Below are positions 17,057 through 25,046 of a stretch of DNA of 64,000 nucleotides, in pieces. The notes under the pieces were generated by a model. The model saw nothing but the letters and a program-made list of their open reading frames with translations, was not told the origin of the DNA and did not search any database. The translations under genes were made by a program, and so were the position numbers. Numbering within the stretch: position 1 is the stretch's first letter; every line of letters starts with the position of its first letter. The stretch is from Burkholderia pseudomultivorans (lineage in GTDB: Bacteria; Pseudomonadota; Gammaproteobacteria; Burkholderiales; Burkholderiaceae): the NCBI RefSeq assembly GCF_001718415.1, contig NZ_CP013377.1, forward strand, positions 620,001 through 684,000, given 5' to 3'.

Positions 17057-18307
17057 ATGACGACCCCGTTACCCGAAGCCAGCCTGCCGTCCGACCCGCC
17101 TGCCAACCTGTTCCGCCACGTCCCGTTCCTGCGCTTCTGGGGCACGCGCGTGATGTCGTCGCTGGCGTTCCAGATCCTGTCGGTCGCGATCGGCTGGCAT
17201 GTCTACGCGATCACGCACAGCGCGTTCGCACTCGGGCTCGTCGGTCTCGCGCAGTTCGTGCCGATGTTCGCGCTGACGCTCGTCGTCGGGCAGGTCGCCG
17301 ACCGCTACGACCGGCGGCGCATCGCGACGATCTGCCAGAGCGTCGAGGCGCTCGCGTCCGGCGTGTTCCTGCTGGGCGCCGCGCAGGGCTGGCTGGGCGC
17401 GCCGGGCGTCTATGCACTGGCCGCCATCGTCGGTACTGCGCGCGCATTCGAGTCGCCGTCGGTGTCGTCGCTGCTGCCGGCCGTCGTGCCGCGCCCCGAA
17501 CTGCCGCGCGCCACCGCGCTGTCGACGTCCGCGAACCAGGCCGCGCAGATCCTCGGCCCGGCATGCGGCGGGCTGTTGTACGGCTTCGGCGCGCCGGTCG
17601 CATTCGGCACCAGCGTGGTCGCGTTCGCGATCGCGGCGATGCTGAGCGGCAGGATTCCGCTGCGCAGCGCACCGCCTTCGCGCGAGCCCGTCACGCTGAG
17701 GTCGGTGTTCTCGGGGATCGCATTCATCCGGCGCGAGCCGGCGATTCTCGGTGCGCTGTCGCTCGACCTGTTCGCGGTGCTGTTCGGCGGCGCGACCGCG
17801 CTGCTGCCGATCTATGCGCGCGACATCCTGCAGGTCGGGCCGTGGGGGCTCGGCGCGTTGCGCGCGGCGCCCGCGGTCGGTGCACTCGCGGGCACGCTGT
17901 GGCTCACGCGCTTTCCGCTGAAAGCGCGGCCCGGCCGCGCGATGTTCGGCGGCGTGCTCGCGTTCGGCATCGCGACGATCGTGTTCGGGCTGTCGCGGCA
18001 TTTCGCGCTGTCGCTGCTCGCACTCGCGGCGCTCGGCGCGTCGGATGTGATCAGCGTGGTGGTGCGCCTGTCGCTCGTGCAACTGCGCACACCCGACGAG
18101 ATGCTCGGGCGTGTGAGCGCCGTCAATGCGCTGTTCATCGGTACATCGAATCAGCTGGGCGAATTCGAGTCGGGCGTGACCGCCGCATGGTGGGGCGCGC
18201 CGACGGCGATCGTCGTCGGCGGGGCGGCGACGATTGCCGTCGCGCTCGCATGGATGCGCCTGTTCCCGCAACTGACGAACATGAAGTCGCTCGAACGCGA
18301 TGCGTGA
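17057..18307 (+). CDS. MFS exporter (EntS/MFS_3-like)
   Basis: This 416-residue major facilitator has about 12 membrane segments. It begins NLFRHVPFLRFWGTRVMSSLAFQ, a start typical of the EntS-like drug/siderophore exporter group. It carries the loop 2-3 motif DRYDRRRIATIC and a less conserved copy in the second half. ATG 17057 (MTTPLPEAS) is preferred over a longer upstream start because the extra residues are unlike any signal. It stands alone between divergent and convergent genes, so the substrate cannot be inferred from context; siderophore or small-drug export is the family expectation. Confidence 0.85.
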   Translation: MTTPLPEASLPSDPPANLFRHVPFLRFWGTRVMSSLAFQILSVAIGWHVYAITHSAFALGLVGLAQFVPMFALTLVVGQVADRYDRRRIATICQSVEALASGVFLLGAAQGWLGAPGVYALAAIVGTARAFESPSVSSLLPAVVPRPELPRATALSTSANQAAQILGPACGGLLYGFGAPVAFGTSVVAFAIAAMLSGRIPLRSAPPSREPVTLRSVFSGIAFIRREPAILGALSLDLFAVLFGGATALLPIYARDILQVGPWGLGALRAAPAVGALAGTLWLTRFPLKARPGRAMFGGVLAFGIATIVFGLSRHFALSLLALAALGASDVISVVVRLSLVQLRTPDEMLGRVSAVNALFIGTSNQLGEFESGVTAAWWGAPTAIVVGGAATIAVALAWMRLFPQLTNMKSLERDA

Positions 18308-18360
18308 CGCTCGTCAGGCGCGGCGGCGACTGGTGCCGTCGCGTGATGGCGAGGCCACCG

Positions 18361-18729
18361 TCATGCCCCGCTGTCGCGCGCCACGCGCACGGCCGTGCCG
18401 TAGCAGATGACTTCCGTCACGCCCGTGCCGATCTCGGTCGAGTCGTAGCGCATTGCGACGATTGCATTCGCGCCGAGCCGGCGCGCCTCGGCGAGCATCT
18501 TGTCGAAGGCCTGCTGACGTGCTTTTTCGCACAGCGACGTATAGAGCGTGATGTTGCCGCCGAACAGCGTCTGCAGGCCCGCGCCGAACGAGCCGACGAT
18601 CGAGCGCGAGCGCACCACGATGCCTTGCGCGACACCGAGCGAGCGTACGGTCGTATGGCCGGGCAGATCGAACGCGGTCGTCACGCGATCGGGCGAGAGG
18701 TCGTCGAGGGAGCGGGAAGTGTCGTTCAT
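18361..18729 (-). CDS. YbjQ family protein (UPF0145/DUF74)
   Basis: This 122-residue protein matches the YbjQ family: [21 protein letters not shown], then [36 protein letters not shown] and a final [11 protein letters not shown]. The family forms small pentameric cytoplasmic assemblies sometimes described as heavy-metal binding; the real function is unknown. It is convergent with the MFS gene and follows the GlxA-type regulator on the same strand with about 86 bp between them. Confidence 0.88.
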   Translation of the reverse strand: MNDTSRSLDDLSPDRVTTAFDLPGHTTVRSLGVAQGIVVRSRSIVGSFGAGLQTLFGGNITLYTSLCEKARQQAFDKMLAEARRLGANAIVAMRYDSTEIGTGVTEVICYGTAVRVARDSGA

Positions 18730-18815
18730 GGCGGAGCCGGTGCGGGCGGTAATGATCGAACGACGATTCTATCCGGATGCGAACGCGGGGCCGCGCAACA
18801 ACGCAGCGCCCGGCG

Positions 18816-19760
18816 TCAGCGCGTCGCGCGCCGGTCGCTGCGCGGACTCACGCCGAACCGCGCGCGATAGGTGCGGGAAAAATGCGAGGGCGATTCGAAC
18901 CCGCACGCGACGCACACCGACGTGATGCTCATGTCGGTCTGTTGCAGCAGCTCGCGCGCGCGTTCGAGACGAAGGTTCTGGTAGAAGCGCGTCGGCGTGT
19001 CGTTCAGCGTCGTGCTGAACAGCCGTTCGAGCTGACGCCGCGTGATCGCGACTTCTTCCGCGAGCGCATCGGAGCCGAGCGGATTCTCCATGTGCCGCTG
19101 CATCGTGCCGATCACCTGGATCAGCTTGCGGTTGTGCACGCCGTAGCGCGCGGCGATCTCGAGCCGCTGGCTGTCCGAGCGCTGCCGGATCCGGGTAACC
19201 ACGAACTGCTCGGAGATCACGGCCGCGAGATCGGCGCCATGCCGCCGCCCGATCAGGTCGAGCATCATGTCGATCGACGCGGTGCCGCCCGCGCAGGTGA
19301 TGCGTCGATCGTCGATCTCGAACAGCTCCTGTGTCGCGTTCAGATCCGGATAGCGTTCGCGGAATGCGGCGAGCGCTTCCCAGTGCAGCGTGAGCGGCTG
19401 CGATGCATCGAACAGCCCGGCTTCCGCGAGCACGAAGCTGCCCGTGTCGATCCCGCCGAGCGTCGCGCCGTGCCGGTGCTGGCGGCGCAGCCAGTCGGCG
19501 AGCGGGCGTGTGTAGCACACGAGCGGATCGAAGCCGGCGACGACGAAGACCGTGTCGACACGCTCGACGTCCGCACACGCGGCTTCGGCCGCGACCGGGA
19601 TGCCGTTGCTCGCGGCGACGGGCGCGCCGTCGACGCTGATCACGTGCCAGCGGTAGAGCTCGGCGCGAAACCGGTTCGCGACGCGCAGCGGCTCGACGGC
19701 GGACATGAAGCCGAGGGCGGAGAAGCCGGGCAGCAGCAGGAAGTGGAAATCCTCGGGCAT
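18816..19760 (-). CDS. GlxA-type AraC regulator with DJ-1/PfpI domain
   Basis: This 314-residue regulator has an N-terminal class I amidotransferase-like (DJ-1/PfpI) domain (FHFLLLPGFSALGFMSAVEP, VFVVAGFDPL, LGGIDTGSFVLAEAGLF) and a C-terminal AraC double helix-turn-helix (LAEEVAITRRQLERLF, SITSVCVACGFESPSHFSR). I start at ATG 19760 (MPEDFHFL); an upstream start adds an unlikely tail. In pseudomonads, relatives GbdR and CdhR respond to glycine betaine and carnitine. The carnitine operon 7 kb away has no regulator beside it, so this protein is a candidate CdhR. That assignment is inference from family and distance. Confidence 0.85.
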   Translation of the reverse strand: MPEDFHFLLLPGFSALGFMSAVEPLRVANRFRAELYRWHVISVDGAPVAASNGIPVAAEAACADVERVDTVFVVAGFDPLVCYTRPLADWLRRQHRHGATLGGIDTGSFVLAEAGLFDASQPLTLHWEALAAFRERYPDLNATQELFEIDDRRITCAGGTASIDMMLDLIGRRHGADLAAVISEQFVVTRIRQRSDSQRLEIAARYGVHNRKLIQVIGTMQRHMENPLGSDALAEEVAITRRQLERLFSTTLNDTPTRFYQNLRLERARELLQQTDMSITSVCVACGFESPSHFSRTYRARFGVSPRSDRRATR

Positions 19761-19885
19761 TGCAGTGGGAATGAAATCCGGTGAACGTCTTGCATCGTGC
19801 GGGGCGGTGCACACACGGGTGTGCGCCGGGGCCGGCCCGGCGGGAGTCGGGCTGGCCGTTCGTGATTATCGCGGGTTTTGCGTGG

Positions 19886-20848
19886 TCAGCGGGTTTTCGT
19901 ATGGCGTGCCGAGCGGCGCACCGTCGTCGAAGGCAGTTCGCCGAACTGGGCCTTGTATGCGCGCGCGAAATGGCCGAGATGGATGAAGCCCCAGCGGGCG
20001 GCGGCATCGGCGATCGACAGGTCGGCCTGTCGCGTATCGAGCAGCAGCCGCCGCACCTGCGCGAGACGCAGCGAGCGCACGTAATTGAGCGGCCCCGTCT
20101 GCACGACCGACTGAAAGCTGTTCTGCATCGTGCGCCGGCTCACGCGCAGTTGCGTGCACAGGCTCAGGATGTCGACGGGCGCTTCCGGATGCTCGATCAC
20201 GTAATCGTGGACGCGTCGCACGATGTCGGCGCGGCACGCATGCGTGAGGCCGTGCGGCTGCGCGGGCATTCCGTAGGTGAGCAGATCGACGAGCACATTG
20301 CCGATTTCGCCGCGCAGTTCGCGCTGTGCGCGCGCGTCGGCGAAGGCGTCCGGCGCCGCGAGCATCCGCTCGAGCAGCGTCGCGATCTGCAGGCTCGCGC
20401 GCATCCGAGCGGCGCCCGGCATGTCGACGACGCCGCGCCGGTACGCGCCGTCGTCGAGCCGGACGCCGGCCGCATCCTCGATCTGCTGCATCAGCGCGGC
20501 ATCGACCACGACGCAGATCAGCGACATATCGTCAGGAGAATGGACCTCGAACGGCACGCCGCCGCGCGCAATCACGATCGCGCTGCGTTCGACCGGCGCG
20601 CCGCAGAACGCGAGCGGGCCGGCTCCGGCGAGCGGGATGCCGACTACGGTATGGCCGGACGGCATCCGTCCGCGCTGCGCGATGCGGACGTTGACGGTTT
20701 CCTGGAACAGCAGCAGGCCGTCGGGTGCGGCCTGCTTGACCGTGCTGCGGTAGGGACCGGGGCCGATCTGGTCATAGCGCTGATCCCAGCCGCGCAGCGC
20801 CTCCGCGTGCCGGTCCGCGTCGTCGAACATCTGGTGAAACACGAACAC
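19886..20848 (-). CDS. AraC-family regulator of the amine dehydrogenase operon (FeaR-like)
   Basis: This roughly 320-residue AraC-type regulator has an N-terminal ligand domain (RGRMPSGHTVVGIPLAGAGPL, GGVPFEVHSPDDMSL) and a C-terminal DNA-binding domain (VDILSLCTQLRVSRRTMQNS, SIADAAARWGFIHLGHFARA). I prefer GTG 20848 because GGAGG ends 4 bases upstream; ATG 20881 and ATG 20830 are alternatives. It is divergent from aauB, the position FeaR has relative to amine oxidase and feaB in enterobacteria. It is therefore the likely activator for aromatic-amine oxidation. An 18-bp palindrome lies in its upstream region. Confidence 0.85.
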   Translation of the reverse strand: MFVFHQMFDDADRHAEALRGWDQRYDQIGPGPYRSTVKQAAPDGLLLFQETVNVRIAQRGRMPSGHTVVGIPLAGAGPLAFCGAPVERSAIVIARGGVPFEVHSPDDMSLICVVVDAALMQQIEDAAGVRLDDGAYRRGVVDMPGAARMRASLQIATLLERMLAAPDAFADARAQRELRGEIGNVLVDLLTYGMPAQPHGLTHACRADIVRRVHDYVIEHPEAPVDILSLCTQLRVSRRTMQNSFQSVVQTGPLNYVRSLRLAQVRRLLLDTRQADLSIADAAARWGFIHLGHFARAYKAQFGELPSTTVRRSARHTKTR

Positions 20849-20887
20849 AGCGCCTCCGGTGGGATCGAGCAGACCGCGCAAGATTAA

Positions 20888-20905
20888 ACCGACCGCGCGG
20901 TCGGT
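20888..20905. promoter_or_regulatory. 18-bp perfect palindrome, possible operator
   Basis: ACCGACCGCGCGGTCGGT is a perfect palindrome in the 240-bp divergent region between the AraC-type regulator and aauB. The half-site style resembles TetR-family operators rather than AraC direct repeats. A regulator from elsewhere may act here. Confidence 0.5.
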
Positions 20906-21088
20906 GCAACCGCCACGAGGGTTAATCCGGGCGCGATATCACGACGCCTGTGACGGAGGCCGCACGTGCCTTTCACGCCGATTTCCAATATCCCGAATTG
21001 GCACGCACGGGTTGCCGGTCTCGGTGCTGAGCGCATTTATTGGAGGACTACAGTCGCCGCACACAACATGAATCCCACTGGAGGCGAC

Positions 21089-22246
21089 ATGAGGACAAGG
21101 CGACGAACCGCCGCGTTCGCGACGACGCTGGCGTTCGCGGCGGCAGCGTGCGGCGGCGCGCATGCGACGGAAAAACCCGAGGAACTGGTCGTGCAGAAGA
21201 TGCCGCCGTGGCATCCGCACGAGGTCTATGTGGTCGACATCTCGATGCCGTCGATGACCGACGGGCGCATCTACGTGTACGACGCCGACGCGAGGAAACT
21301 GCTCGGCCAGATCGACGGCGGGTTCGCGCCCGGGCTCGCGATCTCGCCCGATCACCGCACGAGCTTCGTCGCGACCACGTACTTCTCGCGCGGCTCGCAC
21401 GGCACGCGCACCGATGTCGTCGAGATGACGGACAACACGACGCTCGATCACGCGGGCGAGATCGTGATTCCGCCGAAGCACGCGCAGCACGTGCCGTCGC
21501 CGTACAACACCGCGTTCAGCGCGGACGGCAAGCGGCTGTACGTCGCGAACATCACGCCGGCCGCGTCGGTGACGGTGATCGACGTCGCGTCGAAGAAGGT
21601 GCTGTCGGAGGTCGACATGGCCGCGTGCGTGCTCGCCTATCCGTCGGGCAACGATCGCTTCACGGCGCTGTGCGAAAGCGGCAAGGCGCTGACCGTCGCG
21701 CTCGACGCGAACGGCAAGGAGACCCGGCGCACGATGTCGGACGCGTTCATCGACGTCGACAAGGATCCGGCCTTCGTGAACGCGTCGCCGTATCGCGGCG
21801 GCTATCTCTTCACGACCTTCAGCGGCAATGTGCGCAGTGCCGATTTCAGCGGCGCGCAGCCCGTCTTCGGCAAGCCATGGTCGCTGGTGACGGCTGCCGA
21901 GCGCGCCGACGGCTGGCGGCCGGGCGGCATGCAGCAGACCGCCGTGCAGGCGAAGCTGAACCGCTTCTACGTGCTGATGCACAAGGGCGACGAGCACTCG
22001 CACAAGGATCCCGGCACGGAGGTCTGGGTGTACGACCTGCAGACGAAGCAGCGCATCACGCGCTGGAACCTCGCGCAGCAGAAGATCGATCCGCTCGTGT
22101 CGATCCAGGCGAGCGAAGACGACAAGCCGCTGTTCTACGGCCTGACGGGCACGTCGGACCTCGTCGTGATGGACGCGCGCACCGGCCGGCTGCAGCACGT
22201 CGAAAAGCAGATCGGCAATACGTCGACGCTGCTCGTCAACCCGTGA
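21089..22246 (+). CDS. aauB: Aromatic amine dehydrogenase large subunit
   Basis: This 385-residue periplasmic protein is the heavy subunit of a tryptophan-tryptophylquinone amine dehydrogenase. It has a signal peptide MRTRRRTAAFATTLAFAAAACGGAHA and the seven-bladed propeller sequence of the MauB/AauB family (YVVDISMPSMTDGRIYVYD, GFAPGLAISPDHRTSFVATT, ADGWRPGGMQQTAVQAKLNR, MHKGDEHSHKDPGTEVWVYD). ATG 21089 is chosen for its GGAGG at 21080. With AauA it forms an A2B2 enzyme that deaminates aryl-ethylamines such as phenylethylamine, tyramine and dopamine. The companion small subunit fits AADH better than methylamine dehydrogenase, which decides the aau naming. Confidence 0.93.
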   Translation: MRTRRRTAAFATTLAFAAAACGGAHATEKPEELVVQKMPPWHPHEVYVVDISMPSMTDGRIYVYDADARKLLGQIDGGFAPGLAISPDHRTSFVATTYFSRGSHGTRTDVVEMTDNTTLDHAGEIVIPPKHAQHVPSPYNTAFSADGKRLYVANITPAASVTVIDVASKKVLSEVDMAACVLAYPSGNDRFTALCESGKALTVALDANGKETRRTMSDAFIDVDKDPAFVNASPYRGGYLFTTFSGNVRSADFSGAQPVFGKPWSLVTAAERADGWRPGGMQQTAVQAKLNRFYVLMHKGDEHSHKDPGTEVWVYDLQTKQRITRWNLAQQKIDPLVSIQASEDDKPLFYGLTGTSDLVVMDARTGRLQHVEKQIGNTSTLLVNP

Positions 22247-22253
22247 GGCCGCG

Positions 22254-22814
22254 ATGACGCTCGATCCCGTTCTCGTTACCGGCGCACCGGCCGGCGCGGC
22301 CGTCGTCGTGCTGCTCGGCGCGTTTGCCAAGTGGCGGCGGCCGGCCGCATTCCGCGACGCACTGGCCGGCTACCGGCTGCTGCCCGACGCGCTGACCGCG
22401 CCCGCGGCGTTCGCGATTCCGCTCGCGGAAGCGGCCGGCGCGGCGGCGCTGCTGTTCCCCGATACACGCGTGGCCGGCGCGATCGGCCTGATCGTGCTGC
22501 TCGCCGCATTTGCGGCCGGCCTCGCGATCAACATCGTGCGCGGCCATACCGACATCGACTGCGGCTGCTCGGGCTTCGGTGCGACCCGCGCGCCTTCGCA
22601 TGCACCGCGCGGCATCGGCTGGCTGCATGTCGCGCGCGTGCTGCTGCTCGTCGCGCTGGTCGCGACGGCGCTCGTCGAACCGGGTGCGCGCGCGGTCGTG
22701 TGGTTCGACTACCTGACGCTGTTTTTCTCCGTATTGCTGATCGTTTGCGCGCTGCTCACGGTCGACGTGCTGCTTGCCAACCTGCCGCGCCTTTCCCACC
22801 TGAGGAATTCATGA
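22254..22814 (+). CDS. mauE: MauE-like methylamine utilisation membrane protein
   Basis: This 186-residue inner-membrane protein has about five hydrophobic segments and a cytochrome-biogenesis-like HTDIDCGCSGFG cysteine motif. MauE and MauD are needed to form the many disulfide bonds of the TTQ small subunit in the periplasm. The gene lies 7 bp after aauB and overlaps mauD by 4 bp (ATGA), so the maturation proteins are translated together. The family is secure from position and cysteine motif. Confidence 0.88.
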   Translation: MTLDPVLVTGAPAGAAVVVLLGAFAKWRRPAAFRDALAGYRLLPDALTAPAAFAIPLAEAAGAAALLFPDTRVAGAIGLIVLLAAFAAGLAINIVRGHTDIDCGCSGFGATRAPSHAPRGIGWLHVARVLLLVALVATALVEPGARAVVWFDYLTLFFSVLLIVCALLTVDVLLANLPRLSHLRNS

Positions 22815-23443
22815 TGCAAACCGCTCTCACCGTTTCCACCGCACTGCTCTGGGTCGTCGTTCTCGCGCTGGGCGCGATCTGTCTCGCGCTCGTGCGCCAG
22901 ATCGGCATTCTGTACGAACGCATCATGCCGGCCGGCGCGCTGATGATCGACAAGGGGCCGGCGGTCGGCGCGATTGCGCCGACCTTCGAGCTGACCGATA
23001 TCCGCGGCGCGCACGTGAAGGTCGGCGGCATCGATGCGACGGGCAAGGCGACGCTGCTGTTCTTCCTGTCGCCGACCTGCCCGGTCTGCAAGAAGCTGTT
23101 GCCGCTGCTGCCGTCGCTGCAGGCGAGCGAATCGACACCGGTGAACATCGTGCTCGCGAGCGACGGCGATCTCGCCGAGCATGCGCACTTCGCGCAGAAG
23201 CACGATCTCGGCCGCTTCCCGTACGTGCTGTCGCAGGAGCTCGGCCTCGCATACCAGATCGGCAAGCTGCCGTATGCGGTGCTGCTCGACGAAAGCGGCA
23301 CGGTGCGCGCGAAGGGTCTCGTCAATACGCGCGAGCACCTCGAAAGCCTGTTCGAGGCAAAGGAGCGCGGCGTCGCGTCGCTGCAGCAGTTCGTGCACGG
23401 CGATCACGCTCACGATCACGGCGCGCACGCGCAGCACGCGTGA
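22811..23443 (+). CDS. mauD: MauD-like thioredoxin-fold disulfide protein
   Basis: This 210-residue protein has one N-terminal membrane anchor (TALLWVVVLALGAICLALVRQ) and a periplasmic thioredoxin-like domain with a CPVC active site (LFFLSPTCPVCKKLLPLLP). It also has the conserved Pro loop (QIGKLPYAVLLDESG). The C-terminus is His-rich (HGDHAHDHGAHAQHA), which could bind metal. MauD is required for a stable small subunit, whose 12 or so cysteines must pair correctly. The start codon overlaps the mauE stop. Confidence 0.92.
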   Translation: MMQTALTVSTALLWVVVLALGAICLALVRQIGILYERIMPAGALMIDKGPAVGAIAPTFELTDIRGAHVKVGGIDATGKATLLFFLSPTCPVCKKLLPLLPSLQASESTPVNIVLASDGDLAEHAHFAQKHDLGRFPYVLSQELGLAYQIGKLPYAVLLDESGTVRAKGLVNTREHLESLFEAKERGVASLQQFVHGDHAHDHGAHAQHA

Positions 23444-23482
23444 CCGGCCGAACCGCCTTCAACATCACGGGAGAACAACGAC

Positions 23483-24019
23483 ATGGGGCTGTTTGATTCA
23501 TGGTTCGAGCGGTCGGCGCGCGGCGTCGCGCAGCACAGCTCGCGGCGCAGTGCGATGGCGAAGCTCGGCAAGGTGCTGGTCGGCTCGGCGATGCTACCGC
23601 TGCTGCCGGTCGACCGCACTGCGTACGCGGCCGATGCGGCGCCGGCGGCATCCGGTGCGCCCGCAGCGGGCGCCAGCGACGACCCGACCAGCTGCGACTA
23701 CTGGAAGTACTGCGCGATCGACGGCTGGTTGTGCAGCTGCTGCGGCGGCACGTCGAGCAGCTGCCCGCCCGGTACGACACCGTCGCCGATCACGTGGATC
23801 GGCACCTGCCGCAATCCGCACGACGGCTCCGACTACATCGTGTCGTACAACGACTGCTGCGGCAAGACGTCGTGCGGCAAGTGCTTCTGCAATCGCAACG
23901 AGCGCGAGAAGCCGCTGTACAAGCTGTCGCTGAACAACGACATCAACTGGTGCATGGCGAACGGCAACGCGAACTATCACTGCTCGGTATCGGTCCTGCT
24001 GGGAGCGGCGAAACAATGA
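23483..24019 (+). CDS. aauA: Aromatic amine dehydrogenase small subunit (TTQ)
   Basis: This 178-residue cysteine-rich protein carries the tryptophan-tryptophylquinone cofactor. The long leader contains a twin-arginine pair (SSRRSAMAKLGKVLVG), as in MADH small subunits. The mature part starts near residue 51 and has about 15 cysteines (SCDYWKYCAIDGWLCSCCGG, YNDCCGKTSCGKCFCN). Cofactor tryptophans should be W105 (SPITWIGTC) and W156 (NDINWCMAN), spaced exactly like the Alcaligenes AADH pair. NPHDGSDYI and WCMAN match AADH better than methylamine dehydrogenase, so aromatic amines are the likely substrates. Its stop overlaps the next cytochrome gene by 4 bp. Confidence 0.93.
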   Translation: MGLFDSWFERSARGVAQHSSRRSAMAKLGKVLVGSAMLPLLPVDRTAYAADAAPAASGAPAAGASDDPTSCDYWKYCAIDGWLCSCCGGTSSSCPPGTTPSPITWIGTCRNPHDGSDYIVSYNDCCGKTSCGKCFCNRNEREKPLYKLSLNNDINWCMANGNANYHCSVSVLLGAAKQ

Positions 24020-24507
24020 AGATGAAACATGCGATCGAGATCGCCGCCGCGGGCATCGCGGCGCTGACGTTGTCGGGTGCGGCCGTCGCGCAGCAGGCCG
24101 CGCATTACCCGGCCGGCAAGACGCTGTTCGATGCGCAGTGCGCGGTGTGCCATCAGGCGGGCGGCAAGGGGCAGGACGGACTCGCACCACCGCTGATCGA
24201 GTATCCCGGCAAGTACGCGACGGTCGAGCAGGGCCGCGCGCAGCTCGTCGCGACGCTGCTGCACGGGATGTTCGGCGAGATCCAGGTGCACGACAAGCAC
24301 TACAACTTCAAGATGCCGTCGTTTGCGAGCGCGAGCGACGACGACATCGCGAACGTGCTCAATTACGTCGTGTTCGACCTGAACGCGCAGCATGGCGACG
24401 CGAAGCCGTTCACGCCGGCCGATATCCGTGCGGCGCGCGCGAAGGAAATGGACGGCACGGCCGTTCATGCGCAGCGCGCGATCGTCACGAAGGGGCTCGG
24501 GCTGTGA
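24016..24507 (+). CDS. Mono-heme cytochrome c of the amine dehydrogenase operon
   Basis: This 163-residue secreted protein has a signal peptide ending at GAAVAQ and one heme site CAVCH (C42, C45, H46). A likely distal Met lies in HYNFKMPSFA (M100). It is a class I c-type cytochrome. Given its 4-bp overlap with aauA and the next cytochrome gene, it probably accepts electrons from the TTQ enzyme, a job done by amicyanin or azurin in some other species. The electron route is inferred from position. Confidence 0.88.
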   Translation: MKMKHAIEIAAAGIAALTLSGAAVAQQAAHYPAGKTLFDAQCAVCHQAGGKGQDGLAPPLIEYPGKYATVEQGRAQLVATLLHGMFGEIQVHDKHYNFKMPSFASASDDDIANVLNYVVFDLNAQHGDAKPFTPADIRAARAKEMDGTAVHAQRAIVTKGLGL

Positions 24508-25025
24508 ACGCCGCGCACGGCGTCCGGGGCGTGCGCTCGCCGCCGTCGCGCGCCGGCCGCATGACGCGTCGACTGCCGGCGCTGCTGCTCGCCTGGGCCG
24601 CCGCATGGGCGGCCGTTTCACCGGCGCATGCCGACGGGGCAGCCGGCGCGGCGCTTGTGCGACAGCACTGGATGCTCAACTGCATGGGCTGCCATACGGC
24701 GACGGGCGGCGGCATTCCCGGCAAGGTGCCGCCGCTGTCGAATTCGCTCGGCTATTTCGCGCATCTGCCGGCGGGGCGCGAATACGTGATGCGCGTGCCC
24801 GGCGCGTCCAACTCGGCGCTATCGGACCAGGAACTGGCCGACGTGCTGAACTGGGTGCTGACGACGATGAACCGCGACGCGCTGCCGAGCGACTTCAGGC
24901 CTTATACGGCCGCCGAAGTCGCTGCACACCGCCGTCCCGCGCTGGCCGACGTCGCGACAGTACGAACCGGTCTGATTCGTGCGTTGCGTGCACGCGGGAT
25001 CGAAGGCGTCGCGGAACGCTACTGA
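24504..25025 (+). CDS. Second mono-heme cytochrome c of the operon
   Basis: This 173-residue protein has one heme motif CMGCH (C60, C63, H64 from the GTG start), preceded by a signal peptide (LPALLLAWAAAWAAVSPAHA). GTG 24504 overlaps the previous stop (GTGA) and has GAAGGGG upstream. ATG 24561 would give a more normal leader but lacks a ribosome-binding site. The region after the heme (GGGIPGKVPPL, VPGASNSALSDQELADVLNWV) is a small cytochrome fold. It may relay electrons from the first cytochrome. It is not a di-heme MauG-type enzyme. Confidence 0.85.
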   Translation: MNAAHGVRGVRSPPSRAGRMTRRLPALLLAWAAAWAAVSPAHADGAAGAALVRQHWMLNCMGCHTATGGGIPGKVPPLSNSLGYFAHLPAGREYVMRVPGASNSALSDQELADVLNWVLTTMNRDALPSDFRPYTAAEVAAHRRPALADVATVRTGLIRALRARGIEGVAERY

Positions 25026-25046
25026 CCGCTCTATTCAAGGACGAAC

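Noticed and set aside
24504..25025. Second cytochrome as a MauG-type TTQ maturase
   Set aside because: Only one CxxCH site is present and the protein is about half the size of MauG.
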